Origin: Latrodectus hesperus
Lineage: Eukaryota; Arthropoda; Arachnida; Araneae; Theridiidae
Assembly: GCA_037975125.1 (NCBI GenBank)
Contig: CM075853.1
Span: 33,000,613-33,064,612, forward strand
Direction of reading: 5' to 3'
Length of the DNA stretch: 64,000 bases
The notes beneath the pieces are model-generated. The model saw nothing but the letters and a program-made list of their open reading frames with translations. It was not told the origin of the DNA and did no database searches. Of the stretch, positions 36,798 to 52,100 are shown one piece after another. The position numbers were made by a program, and so were the translations under genes. Numbering within the stretch: position 1 is the stretch's first letter; each line of letters starts with the position of its first letter.

Positions 36798-39700
36798 CTT
36801 GTTATTTGCTTTTATATATTTTTTTCTAAATATTGATTATATTTTTAACTTAAGTCTTTGTAAAGTAGATGCATGCAAATAAAATATATGAGCAATTAAG
36901 GATAAGTAAGACAATCTGGTTAAAGTAACTTTCTTATACCTGAAATTTAAATGATATTTTAAATTCTATGCTGAAAAATATTTTAACTGTAAACTTTTAT
37001 TCAGTAAAATTTTTAAGTGTGTTGCTGTTTTTTATTTTATTAAGTAAATTTATTAATTTATATTTTCTGTTTTATTTCTTCATTAAAGTTAAGTTTTTAA
37101 TTTATGAATAGCTTTCATGCTATTTCTTAAACGACTTTATTTCCATAATTTTTTCATTTAGTTTCTTATTTACTTTGTTTTTTTATTGCAACCATATACT
37201 CTATTTTATTTTCCTTTTTTTATCATTGAATGCTTTAATATATAATAGATATATTGTTTTAAAGCCTGTTTAGTAGCTGAGTTGTTGTGCTTACGAAGAT
37301 TAATTTATATTAAGATCAATTACACAAATGAGATTCCTTTCATAAATATGTACTTTTTTTAAAATTATATTTCTAATATTTTATGTATTTTTATAATATT
37401 TTACTTAAAATAATATTTTTCTTGTAATTTAAGCTGTATTTTTCTGTGATACTGTTAATTTAAATTATATTTTTCTATGATTTTAATAAATTACAACTAG
37501 TTAAATTATTTTCACCCTAAATGTATTTAAATTTTAATGCAAAATAAAGTGTTGTTATTAATATTTAATTTACCTATTTAAATATTTTATTTTATTTTGT
37601 TTCTTTTAATTTATGTTGTGGTTTTCTTTGATATTGATAAATTGCAACTATTTAAATTGTTTGTACAGTTGTTCATATAGTATGCTTTAATGATTTCTTA
37701 TTTTGACTTTACTAATGAGTTATATTTTAATGAGGCAATGTTTCTTTAATGACTTGTTTTCATCTGGTTTGTGCAAACATGTATCCCAGTTAAAATGTTC
37801 TGTTATTTTTTGTAATAGTGGAATGTTTATTTTTCATGATGTTTGCTTAGATGTTGAAGTTTCTTCTGGTATTTTTGTTGCGAAAGAAGCAAACTTTTAA
37901 TCTTTCACCTGTTTCAATGTCTTATAATTTTTGCCCAATTTTTCCTTATTGTTTTGCTAATTGATGATTTATTGATTACTTTATATTTTTGTTCCTAAGA
38001 TGGCCTTGTAAACTTTTTAGTTCTATAATTCTTAAGTTTAAAAGAAAGTTGGCTATCCAATGTTTAATTGTTGTATATGAATTGTTAGATGTGCTTGTTA
38101 TATAACTACTTATCACAAATTAATTCTATGTGATTTAATAATTTTCCACACCCTATTAAAAAATAGAATGTTTGGCAGTAAAATAATGTTTGAAATGAAC
38201 ACTTACTTTTAAAAAATTTATGTAATGAATGAAAAAGAAAAAAAATATTTATGTAGTGTTAAATAGAGAAAATCCTTAGTATTAGTGTACATTTTATTAT
38301 TTTCACAATTTTTTTGATCGCCATATTATATTTTTAATGTTTTAATTTGAAATATTCCTTTTAATTTCCCTACTGTAGGAAGTTAAAAAGTTACACTCAC
38401 AATTTATTAAAACCCATGTTTATTAAATTGAATAAAATAATAAATAGTAAAAGTGTTTTATGCATTTGAGTAAGTTGTTATACTTCATATTTGCTTTGGA
38501 TTTACTAAATTTGCTTATGTATTTGAGATCTTAAAAGTTACTTTTTAATGAGACTGATAATCTGTAATGTGTATGTTTTATAGTGGTTTTAAAGTAAATT
38601 TTGCATAAAAAATTATTAAAATTTTATTAAACTAATTCTTTTTTGAACTAAAGAAAAGTTTTAAAATCTATAAATGTTAAGTAATACATTTTAAGCATGA
38701 AAATATCACTGCCAAATATTGATTACAGAATATGATTTGAATATTGTTGTTTGAATTTAAGTGCATATAGTAAAGAATTTATGTTTCTAAAATTAGAGTT
38801 CCTTAAAAAAAGTTATGATTTATATTTAATGTTGTGTAAATATATATGTGTTCTATTATCTATAATTATCTTTTATAGCTGTTTCATTTTTAGAGGTTAT
38901 GAAAAAATATTTAATTAGTATAACTTATAATCATTTATACTCATTAAATATTACTTTTTGAAAAGAAATGAAAATTAAATATTTTATAATAAGGAATATA
39001 TTGAACATTTTATATATTTTTCTATTTTTAAGGTAGTAGGGGATTATAGCCAAAAAAGTTTAATCTTTCATACCAGTTTTAATACAAATACTAAATGTGT
39101 TCAAATCAAACAGAACAAACTAAACATATTTGAGTGTAATTGCTTATGTTAATTTTAGTAAGCAACATTCACAAAGTTCATATTAAATTTGTATGAAGTT
39201 TTTATTTATTCAAAATCCAGGTACAGTTTTTGTATCTACCTTTACATCTTGAATGTACATTTACCTAAAAGTTGCCAATTACTTTTTATTTTTATAGCTT
39301 TAACTAAGTAATTTATTGCATGCAAAATTGTTTCAGATTCTTATGCAATATTTAATCACATATAATTCTTGTTTAATATGGCTAAGTTTATGTATTGCTT
39401 AAATTTTAATTTTTTTCTCTTTCTTTTCAGAAAGCATCTGCTAGTGACATTCGTAAAGCTTATAGAAAATTATCTACTCTTTATCATCCTGACCGGAATA
39501 AAAATTCTAATGCAGAAGAAACATTTAGAACAGTAATATCTCATTTTATATTATAAACTGAATTACAAACTGTAATTTATTGTTCGTTATGGTTTAATTA
39601 TATTTGTTATCATTATCATTTATATTATTAATATGTTACATTAATAGTAAATGTACAAAAATGATTTAGTAAAGTGAAGAGTACAATTTTTCTTATATAA

Positions 39701-42700
39701 AGGTAAAATGAAAAAGCAGTAATATATTTTAAAGAATGAATGTGGTTATTTATTGGAATTGTAATCGATACATTTACAGCTATAAGTATTCCAATCTTAT
39801 ATTTTTTATTTGTTTGTTGATAGTAAATAGAGCATATATCATAGTTATAAATATTAGTAAAATGCTCAATATAATGTCAGAGGGAAATATATTTGCCAAC
39901 TTGTACGGTTTTCATTTAAATTATCTCTTAAAATATGCAATAAATTCATAGGAATTTACGGTATTCTCAAATTAGACTGAAAATATAAAACTTTTTTTTC
40001 AGTTTAATATATCTGGTTAGTAATTTGAAATACGCTACATGTATAAAAATAACTTTATGGAAGAGAATGCAGCAATTGTCTATATTTTTAAAATTCAAAG
40101 GTGATTAAAATTTTTTCTTTGGAAATGACAGAAATATAATTATTGATTATATATTTTTTCAAAATTTTAAACTAAAATTAATCAGGTACCATTACTTAAT
40201 TTTTTCATTAATTTAGTTAAAAATTTTTGAGAAATTGTTAAAAAATCATTAGGAATGAAGCAATGAGCAAGGGTTAATTCCACTCAATGAAAAATATTAA
40301 AAATGAATTGTATTATTATGATAGGAAATTCTTTTATCTTCCAAGACATTTCACATTTATATTTACTTATATGTTTAATTGTGTAAAATTTCATGTTAAA
40401 TATATTCCCATTATTTTATCCACTGGTAAGTTTGTTCTTGAAGCTCTTTACGATTGACTTTTTTAATTTTTAAAAGGCAAAGAACAAATTTGTATTTCAT
40501 ATTTATACTAATTTTTGTATTCACATGCATTGAAGAATAAAATATTCTAAACATACTCCTAAAACTCATGGCTTAGAAGAAATATATTTAGATGTTTGAG
40601 ATGCATCATGTAATAAAACTTATTACCAATTAAAATTTACAAAAAAATACAAATGAAAGAAAAGAAGGTAGCTTCAGTTTTATTGCTTGTTAATGATATA
40701 TTTAATTTCATTTAAAATGCTAAATCAGACAACCAGCAATTCAAAAATCATATTTTATTATTGAAATTTCTTTGTTGTCAATAATAAATTTCTTACTGCA
40801 TTATGTTACATTTAATATTCAGTATGTTTTTAATTATTAATGTTTTAAGTTTTATATACAAATTTTTGATATAGGGTATTTATATTTAAATAGTTTCTGT
40901 ATCGCACTGATTTACATTATTTATAAATTTATGTAATTAATTATAGTATAGTAATATTGATTTATAAAAATGTTGTATGATCACAAAACTTAATTAGAAA
41001 TATTTTATTTGCAAATTAGAATTAAAATAATATTTTCATTTTAAAGCTTGCAGCTGTTGCAGATGTATTGAGGAATGATGAAAGAAGAAAAATGTAAGTA
41101 AAATTTCTAAATCAGTGTTTACATTTTTATTAAGTACAAAATATTTAAAACTTAATAAATTCTTAATTTAGAACTTTAAAACTTAATTAATAATAACATC
41201 AATTCAAAAAATGTTCTGTACTTATATGTATGATATTTTTTTAATGTTCTGTGGTTGTGAAAATACTGAAATTTAGATTATTCAGATTAGATTCAATATT
41301 TTAATTCATTACTAAATATAATTTCATGTAATTTGTTTTTTCAATATTTTTTTTATTATTTAAGATCATTTTGATTTTTAAAAATGAATTTTCTGTTTCT
41401 ATTTTAAATCACTTCAAATTCCTGTTGACATAATAGTAGAACTTCTAAGGCATTTGTTCGAGAGTTGATCCATAGGCGGGGTATGGTTGACATCCTTTCA
41501 TCCCTTCAGTGGGTTGATAAAACTGAGTACCAAGCATGCTTGGGAATTAAATACTGGGAGGGGGTTATGTTGACCACCTAACTCGAACATTCTTTGTTCC
41601 TCAGGGCCTTTTGTTAAGAAAACAGATATGCAGATATATGTAAATATTGTTGGCTTTGGACCTGTTGTGCCATTGAGTTTTAATTTAGTAAATTCATGCA
41701 ATATATGTATATAAATAAATAAATAAATATGTATATATATATACTTTGTAATAAATTGTTGTTTCTCTTTAATTATTTTGAGCAAAAATATAAAAATATA
41801 TTAAATTCATTATTTTGAGAATACTTTTTTTATTAAAATATTTTTTGTGTTTAGTCAGAAGTTTATTAATGTATTTTGTGTTCTATGAATCTTCCCATTT
41901 CTTAAAGGTATGACCTCATCCTTAAGACTGGATTGCCAGATTGGCGTGTTCCAATATATTATTATAGGCGAGTAAGAAATATGGGATTATTGGAAATGAC
42001 AATATTTTTATTGTGTTTATCTACTTTGGGACAGTATCTTTTTGCATGGTCATCCTATTTAGAAAAGAAATATGAAATAGTAAGTATATTGTTATATGAC
42101 TTTTCCAATATTTATTTTATATACTCTCATCACTTTATATTATTTTAAATTTGCATTTAAAGTTCACTTTTCAGGTTGCAGAAACTTAATTTGTTGCCGG
42201 GTATATCTGCTGTATATTAATATTTTTTAAAGTGTTACATAGAAAAAATAAGGAAATTACTAGTAATTCTTTGTTCATATTGTGCATAATTGATATTTAT
42301 TGTGGTGAAACATCTTAATAATTAAATATTCTGTAAAATTAATAATGTATACATTTCTTAGGTATTTGTATAATTTGTGACTGAAATTTTTGAAATTATT
42401 TCCTTATATAATTAGTTTTATCAAAGATTGGTTTAGTTTCTTTGTTGTTCTCCACAAGAGCTAATTGATGTGTATTTCTGACTGAAAGTGTATGGACCAC
42501 TGCAAATACATCCAAGGAAGGAATTGATCCCATAAACTACTATAGATCTAAAAATTATAATAAACCACCTCACAACTTAAAAAATTCTCTTGAAAATATT
42601 TTAGTAATTTTTTTAAAATATTGATTTGTTTATTAAATTTTGTCTATTTGTATAAATTGTTTTCAACTTAACTGTTTTATTTTGAATAAAAACATTAACT

Positions 42701-45700
42701 TTCATTGCAATATTGATGCAATGAAACACAATAGGATAATATATTTTGATTTATATCAACTATTTAATTATTTATAAAACTTTTCAAGATATAATATAAT
42801 TAATTATATATATACATATTAGATGTAGTATTTTATGCTTAAAATTGTATGTCTTATTTATTACAATAAATCAGTTTTTATTAACTAAACACTGTGAAGT
42901 TTAAAATGAGAATACATCTGTGTGAAAAGAATTCCTCCCAAAAATGTGAATGGTAGTTTGATATTTCTATTTATCTATTTACTTGATTGTATTTCTCTAA
43001 TTTGACTGCATAAATCTTAGAAATATCTAATTATTTAATTTTGTTTTTAATTAATAAGGATTCATAAGTATGACTTTCAGACATATATTGTTTTTATGTG
43101 AAAATTAGTTTCACATTAAGAAATGTATACATGTATTTTATTTTAAATAAATATGTTTGTGAAAGGCTGTTAATCTCTCCTGATTTTAATTACAAATGAT
43201 AATTTATAATTCCAAAGTTTAAAACAGTATTGATTGTAATTTTATAAGTGATAATTCATAAATTATGACTGTAAACTATTCATTATATTTTTTTGTTATT
43301 TATTGTTACTACTGGATGGTTTTATGAAATTATATATTAAAAAATTCTATGTGTCTATGACCATCCTAAATGGAATAGGGGTGTTAAATTTTTTTATTTA
43401 TTCTTCTCACCTATTTAAGAACAGTTTAAAAAATCTTAAAATTTATGATAATTTTCCTCTGTTACACATTTTCCAAGGTACAATTTGCATTCTATCCTAG
43501 TTTAATGTGTTACTTGCCGAGCCAGTAAGCCATATAGTTGTCATTCTGGCTTTTGATTCAATATTTCAATTTTTACTCTGATGTGAGTTTGAATCCTACC
43601 TCTTGGATAAAGATTTTGCAGTGGTTTGAAATTTACTTCAAACTATAGATCCCATTCTAATTACCCTTTGTGTATAAAAAATGACTGTTGAGCGACAACC
43701 CAAATCAAAAGCTTAATGCGTTAATTGTCCCATTATTAATTACAAAGGAGCGTTGATGAATATTTATTTTCTATTTTAAATTATTTTTAAAGTAATTGCT
43801 ATAAGTTTTGTATATTTCATCCATTTCAAAGTTTCATTTGCTGTAATTTCTGATCATGAAACAATTATAATCAAATTTTTAAAAATTGCAAATAGAGGAT
43901 TTTTCTTTTGAATCTTGTTTTATTTTAATCATTCTATAATTAAATTAATCTGTATTCCAAATAAACTTATTATGTTTTTTATTTTTCAATGCTGCACTAT
44001 CTTAATTCTAAAGTTTTTCAACTAAGAAAAATCTGAGAAAAAATCTTTTTTATTATAATTCTTTGATTTTTTAAACTATTAAAATAAGCTCATTAAGTTC
44101 TGCATTTTTCTTATTTTTAAAAAATTTCAATGGGCACTTGGGCGTTTAATCCTTTGCCTCAACTAGACCGGAAACTACTACTCATTTATCGTTACCCAAT
44201 GGGCACCTGTGAATCAAGTCACGGATGCGAGTAGCACAAGCCTGTTTTTAAGATGGGTCACATTCATTCATCATAAAAGAAAGGACAAAGAAGCATACAT
44301 GTCCAAACCGCAACTTGAACACAAAACCAACAGCCTAGGAGTCTGGAACACTAACCAATCAGCCATCAGCTGGCTATTCTAATTATAGATTTCATTACTT
44401 CATATGTAAAATATATAAATATTAAATTCTAATCTGTTTATAACTTAATTTTTAATTTCATTTTAAATACATATTGATTAACTGCAAAAATGTATTTAAT
44501 ATCAAATAAATAATGACATTACTTTTAAGATTAATACCATTTTATGAGTATACATATTTCATAAAAAAGAAAAAAATATTGGTACCTGCATATTGTAAAC
44601 ACTTTTCAACAATGTATTCAATTCTTTTTATGTTGAAATTTTCCAATCTTGAAATGTTTACCATAACAGGTAATGAATATAATATTTAAGCAAATTTTTT
44701 GTAAGTATGGAAATAATTGAAAAATAAAAATTTTCAACTAAGGATTAAATTTTATTACTGAGCATTTATAAATTTTCCTATTATAGAAAATAGCTGACCT
44801 TCATGTAGAAATTAAATTTTTTTTTATAAAAGTATCAATTAAGGAAAAATTATTTAAATATATTTAACTTTAAATTGTATTCTAAATATTTTTTTCCTTG
44901 ATTAACATGTAGTTATACTTATAGCAGTCTTTACAGAAGCTCTCCCTTGATTTATTATTTTGATTATTTGTTAATGGTAAAGTAGTATAAATACTTTTTT
45001 AATAAATTTCTCACTTTCATTGGAATTATAGATCATATTATAAGCAAAGTATGTATTTATTTCAATAATTTGATAGCAAATAAAGAAATGGATAAAAAAA
45101 AATAGCAAACATTGAATTTCTGCTGCCACGAGGGTTGTCAATTTCAGTCATCATTGAACTTGTGTGTGCAGTACTTCTTTAAGTGCAAACTTACAAGACT
45201 GGTATAGTTTATAATAAGCATTTGATTGTTTTAATAATAATAGGCCTAGTTATTTATAAAAGTATTATAAACAGTTATTTCAGTTTTTTCTTTTTCTGTA
45301 TTTGGATTATAAATCATAAATTTTTATTTCAGGAAGAAGTTGTGCTTTCAAAAGTTCGGAGAAAAGCAAAACATCAACGGAAAGGAAAAAATGCCAAAAT
45401 TGAAGAAGAAGCTATAGTTTCTGAAGTTATGTCTGATTTGCAAAAACCTAGGTTTGTAAAATTATCCTATTTTATAACTACTATGATCCTTTAAAAAAGA
45501 ATTCAACTCTTAAAATGTTATGTATCTTTATGAATAAGAAATACTTTCATGCATCTATAACTTGTTTATTTACTTAAGTTTATACTTTTTACACTTTTTC
45601 AAGGCTTTCTGGTTTATTGTAGAAATATTAAAGTTTAAAGCATATGTACTTATATTTCTTAACATACAATAGATTAAAATATAACCTTATTAGAGAGCTA

Positions 45701-48700
45701 ATTTTATATTTAAATGTAAAAAAATAATGTTATAAAAGTTTTTTAAAAATTAAAAATAATAATGGAAATGTTGAAATTTTGAATGTTTTCTGTTATTTTA
45801 CAAACTAAAAATAGGAAAAATAATTGTATCTAATATTTGTATCTGAGTGATCATGATTTTTGAAATATTTTTTAATCAATCTAAATTATGAATTATTTTA
45901 ACAATATGAGAAGTAGTTTTAGTAATTTAATCATTTTCTGTGCCAAGAGTAAACAATTTTCTGTATAAAATACATTTGTTAACTTTTTTAATTTGTAATA
46001 ACATTTTTTAATGAAAATTTATTTAATTTTTTAGGATTTAAATTCTTAATTCACTTTTGTATGTTTTTTTAATTCAGACAGTGAATATAATTTTAGTTTT
46101 TCGAATCAGGATTTTAATCAATGCTTGTTTATTTTTACTACATTGTAAAATTTAAATGATATTTTTCAAATTTAGGTAAATATCTTATTGAATAAATAAT
46201 GTATGGAAGACAGTTAAAGTCATACGTTTGTATTTTTATATACAGCTCTAGTGAAAACAAAATATCAATTATTTTTTAATGTTTTAATTATTTTTTTATA
46301 AACTTTAAGTTACTTTCTATAATTCAAAATTATGCAAATTATATTTTTTCTTAAATCTTGTCTATTTTTTCCTTAAGTTTGCCAGGGTATAGTGATATAT
46401 TTTATGAATGATTTATTTACTTTTTTATGTAATATATTTTGTATTTACTTTAATCTCTTGTTTTCTTATTACTGAAGGCATATCTTATTGTTGATTTCTA
46501 ACTGTCTTTCCAGATGTCAGGATTTATTTCCTGTCCGATTATTTTACTTTATTATTCATCTTATCAAATCTTCACCTTCTTACATTGCATCATGTCGAAA
46601 CATTTTAAAATTTCGCAAGGTACAGGAAATAGAAGATGAGGAAAACCAAGATGACGAACGGCCTCAATGTATGAAAATTTAATTGTTATCATTATCATTT
46701 TAATTATTAAGTTAAAATATTTTAACATATATTAACATATTTAACTATTTTTAATTAGAAATAACTAAATTTTTCTTTATAAATGAAAAAGGTCTTAAAC
46801 TTAGTAGATTTGTGAACATTTCAATTTCATTATCCATATATCCAGCAAAATATATAAATATCTGTTTAAGATCTCTTTATTTATTGTGATTCCTAAATCT
46901 TTATACAACCATTTTATATAAGCTATAGTATACATTATTTGATAACATTAAATTTATTTAGTTAATATGCATAAAGTGAGAGTAATATATTATGTCAATA
47001 AATTGATAAAATTTTGTTAGTAATAGAATAAATTTTAATCTAATTTTAATAATTCATCTAATTTCAAGAAAAATGTTAAAAAAACTTGAATCTTACCAGT
47101 TTTATTTTAGAATAAGTTAATAAATATATAAAACGAAATAAAATATTTATTTTTAAAGCAAGTTAATAAAATATTTATTAATCTATAATTTGCTTTTTTC
47201 ATGTGCATTTTCATCTATGAGTTACCTATTTTTTTAAAATTATTCTTAAATTTAAATTTCAACAGTTTTTGAAAGTGAGCAGTAAAAGGAAGTATTATTC
47301 AAAATTTCTTATTAAGAGGTTGTTATATCTACTCATTAGAACATCATTCAGATTCATTCTTCTGCTCTGAAGATTTCAGCATATACCTAAAATGCAATTA
47401 ATGTTAAAGATAACTTTTTGCATATTTATAATCTCTCTTGCCAAAAATATAACTCATTCTTTAGTCAAGCATTTAATTAGGATTTTTTTGTGCAAGTATC
47501 CAGAAATATATAATAAAATTGCTTTATACTCAATTTTAACTGTTCACTTAAATTATGTCATTGTAATTGTTTTAAAAAAATTTAAGTTTTTTCAATATAA
47601 AATGAAAGTTAAGCTTATGTTCAGTTTATTTTTAAAATATAAATTTGTGGTAAAATATAATTACTTTGATTTAAAATTCAGATTACCTAATAAATATTAG
47701 GAATTTTTTAAACAATTTTCAAAAAGTCTTAGTAAAATATAAGCTAACTTTGTCTTTCATATTTGATCATTTTGTCTAATTAATTTTAATTTAAATATAG
47801 TGGTTGTGTAAATAATGATCTATAATGATTTTTAAATTAAATATTTTTATGTTTCCATATACTTTAAATTAATTCAAATAACTATATGGCCTCTTGTGAA
47901 TTAGTCTTATTTTTTCAACCCAATTGCAGTTAATAATTTTTTTAATAATATTTTTAATGTGTTTTAAAAAGCTCATATTTCATGTCATGAAATTTAAAAA
48001 TCTATACCGAATAATATATATCTATATTATTTTATTTGAGCTTTATGTGAATGTTAGTTTTTTGATATCATTAAAATGAAATATGAATATCAGTAATAAA
48101 AATTTGAAGTGTTTGGATTCATAGTAATGCTATTTAATTTTTTTTAACCACTTATATTTATATTGCAGACAACTGATAGAGATTGTGTACTTGTTTAGTT
48201 TTGTATCCAAATTTAAGGAATTGTTATTAATTTTAGAAATATAAAATAAATTGTCACTCAAACCATTTACTATCACAATTTTTCCAATTTAAAAAAATCA
48301 ATAATGTATTCAGAATATTATTGAAAATGGTACCATGAAATCAAATCCTTAAGCAGATTTCTTAAGTTTTTATGAAAATATCTTTATGTGATAGGAGAAC
48401 TTTTAAATTATCATGAGCAGAATGTCTCAGAAGTTCTAACATTCTGTTAAGAATTTTTAAATTTTTTTAGCAAATGGTAAAATCTATAAATTTTTAATAA
48501 TTTTTAATAATTTATACTATTAGCACATAGTATGCTATTCTTTATTTAATAATTAAGCATGCTAAAATCTTCACTTATTTAGCTAAAAATGAAGTACCAT
48601 TAAAATATTTTCATGTCTGTCCAATATTTTAAAAAATTATAATTTTTTTAAATATTGATTAAAATTATAATGTTTGAAATTACTTTAAAAATTTTATCTT

Positions 48701-49041
48701 GTAGTTTAATGATTATAGTACATGTGATGTGTAGTTTTTATATCTTGATATATTTGATTAAATGATATATTTAAATAACAATTATTTTAATTCTTAAAAT
48801 GTGTATATAATGATTAATTAAACTATCATTACTTAATTATTTCTGAAAAATGTATCAACAAGTTGATTGATATTTTAGATATTATACTATTCTAATTAAG
48901 GTCATTTCTTATTTACATCCTTCATTTCTCTCTCTCACTCACTTTGTTCTTAGGCAGAATGGAACTAAAGTAACTTACTTTTACTAAGAATTTATATTAT
49001 AGTGGAGAATTCTCTCTTAAATTATTGATCGTCAAAGTTTC

Positions 49042-49125
<84 letters not shown>

Positions 49126-52100
49126 TGTGAAAATAATATATATAAGCAAAAGAAAAGATCTATGCACTGACAAGTGACAGGAATGTTCTTTAAAATTTTT
49201 ATATTTTTTTATAATTTATTACAGTTACCCGAGTTAAAAACAGAAAAGCAGTGAAGCCAAAGATTCCAGATTTCACAAATATTCCTTCATATGATTCTAC
49301 TTCAAATGTGTCACACTCACCAACAGAAGAGGCAGCTAAAGAAGAAACAAAAACTAATGTAAAAACCATTAATAGTTTCCATGTTGATTAATATTAGAAA
49401 TTAAAGACTATTTTAAATAATTATGTTACCAGATGAAGATTGATTGTTTTAAGAAAAAACATTTTAGTCTTTAAAATATTTTTTTATTCCTTATAACATT
49501 AATTTATTAACAATATTTAAAAAATTATCTTTCATCATTATTTTTTAACATATTATTTAAGATGTATCAGCACAAGTGTAATATAAATTTATTTATGATT
49601 ATATAAAAAATAATTTTTGAAAACATCACTTATGTTGTAAAAATTTAAGTATATTCTTTTTTTTTTGTAAAAGGTTATTTAGAAATTATGTCCTCATTTT
49701 TTTATTTTTAAGCATTTTGATGTCAATACTTTAAAATAGATTTAAATATACTGTTAAATTAATATTTTCTTGTAAATTTAAATTGTGCAATTCTTAATCT
49801 TGTAAACTTTCTTTTTGACTGTATTACATCTGTTGACAGACTGTCAAATGGAATTTTGAAACATTGACTGAACAACAAATGAATGAATTTAAGAAGGCTT
49901 TGAAGAAATTTCCAAATGGTACTTTGCAGAGATGGGAAAAAGTATCTGCTTGTCTTGGATGTTCTGTGAATGAGGTAAGTTTATTTCCCAATTTAATTTA
50001 TAGTTAGTTCTGAAATTTGTTATTTTTATTCATTTGAAATAACAAAATTCTTAAATTTTGTTGCTCTGAATGGATAAATATTTTTATATTTTTATTTTAA
50101 TGTATCATAATAAATAATTTGTTTTACTGAGTTAACATTTAGTAAGCTTTAACTTTTAGTTCTTTGACTTAAGTTTAATAGTTTATGGGTTCAATTACCA
50201 TCTCTGGCATCCACTTTAAACTAGCTTATACTCAAATAAGCCCTTTTATCCAAAAAATGTCCATAGAGCAACATGTAAACCTAACCAGCTGATTTGTTTA
50301 AAGCTTGAATTAACAAGAGGTATGAAATTTACTGAATATAAGTTTAATTTAAATTGTAATCAGTGTTATAATAGTGTATATTGTAAAGTAAATATAAGGT
50401 AATATTAAGCTGAATTTCATTGGTAGAGGATTCCCACTTTTGATTTGAAATTTTGTTGCATTGAAATAAGATAGTACATCCAAACTAAAAATTAAAAGTT
50501 AAATAACAAATATCAAGTGTAATTTAAAAAAAGGTCTATGACTCCAATAAAAAACAATATTTTTAAATTTCATGCAAAAAATACAATTATTCCTTAGTTC
50601 TACAATTCATGCAAGGATTTTGGCCTTCCTTACCAAATAGCTAATTTTTTCCCCAATCTTTGACCTTTGTCTCCCAGTTTTTGATTTTCATCTTTTCCAA
50701 ATAATCTTCCACATCATCCAGCCATTTCTTTCTGAGACATCCAATCTCTCCTTTACCCTCTAGTCTTCTATATATCTCTATATCTCTCTCTATATATGTA
50801 CAGTCTCTCTATATATTCAGAATGACTTTCTGAATATATAGAGAAACTATATTATATTTTCTTTATAGAGCTTACTTCATTCTGAATTACTACTAATCCT
50901 CTACATATATCAATCTTATGCAAAAAATATTCAACTTAATTTTCTTAGTTTCTTTGTATGAATTAGATTTTTGTGTATTTTTAAATCAAATTTTGTTACT
51001 AAGTAGACAGCAGTATTTATATATAACACAGATTAAAATATAATTTTCTTCATTTTCATTAATAAAGTTATTAATTATATATATTTCTAACAAGACAGAT
51101 TTATTTATGTAATTTTAGTTTTGTATTTTGATTTAATTATATTTTCATATTTAATTAAACTTATTGAATTCATTAAACAGTTAATTGTTTAGATTCTCAG
51201 TCAGTGTAGTTATTTATTATAGCATATAATAGGACATGAAATAATCTTAGCTTAGAAAAATATTTAAAATTTTGACATACATTAAGAGTAAGTATGTATT
51301 TTAATGAAAAATATTCTTGAGTTGCTGAATGATCAGCACTTGGATTTTTCTTTATTATTTTAGGAGTTCCCAATTACCATTTTGTTCTCCAAATTTTACT
51401 GGTCGGAAATTCCTTTTAAGCTGTAGATTTGCTTTGATTTGCTGTCTTTAATTGAGTGCATGTGTTAAAGTTCCCAGCTGCTTTTGATAGTATCATTTGA
51501 ATGCAATCTTTCCATTAACATACTAATGTCAAGTTCACTGCAATAATGCTGTTTAAACAATGAAAACTATAATAATTAGAAAATTTCAAAGTACTGCGAA
51601 GTTTTGTATCAATGTTTTAAATATACATATTAAAAAAATCTGTTAGGCTTAAAATATAGGATTTTTAAGAAAGATTTTACATAAGTAATTAGACAATTAC
51701 TTTGATTTTCTGAATTAAATCTTATTGGAATTGTTTCCACTTTTATCATTAACTGCTTAAGCTGTGAACTTCAAAATTAGTTCTAACTATAATTACTGCA
51801 TATGAACTTTAAAAAATTAAAATTCATTGGGTTCATCATTTAATTTTCTTTATTTGAAAATTCTAAGTTGCTTGCATTGTTAAGCATTGATGTAATGTAT
51901 CAGTTTTGTGAGCAATAATTCCATTTAATTTATTTAAATATGTTGCTTTATATAAATCTCGAAAGGAAGAACTAACGATTAAACTGAATCATTGTATTTG
52001 TATTCTGTAAAAAAAGAGATGAATATGCAATGTGTTATTGCTAGAAAAATAAAAGTGGTAATAATACGATTGCTCTCCTCTCATGAAAATTTGAAATAAT

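Larger units (their letters stand above)
42080..45332 (+). other. DNAJC1 intron 4, with two SINEs
   Basis: 3.25 kb. It holds the SINE-like copies at 43505-43735 (plus) and 44124-44382 (minus); the remainder is AT-rich with nothing recognised. Confidence 0.65.
45452..49224 (+). other. DNAJC1 introns 5 and 6
   Basis: These stretches surround exon 6 (46514-46668). They are strongly AT-rich. The (TA)n run at 49045-49122 is the only repeat noted. The open frame at 47392-47700 is low-complexity hydrophobic sequence without a recognisable domain. Confidence 0.6.

Noticed and set aside
36616..36882. 88-codon plus-strand open frame
   Set aside because: It is produced by the (TA)n microsatellite (Y-I repeats) inside DNAJC1 intron 1 and has no other protein-like feature.
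47392..47700. 102-codon plus-strand open frame
   Set aside because: It is low-complexity K/F/I/L-rich sequence within DNAJC1 intron 6, typical of chance frames in AT-rich DNA.
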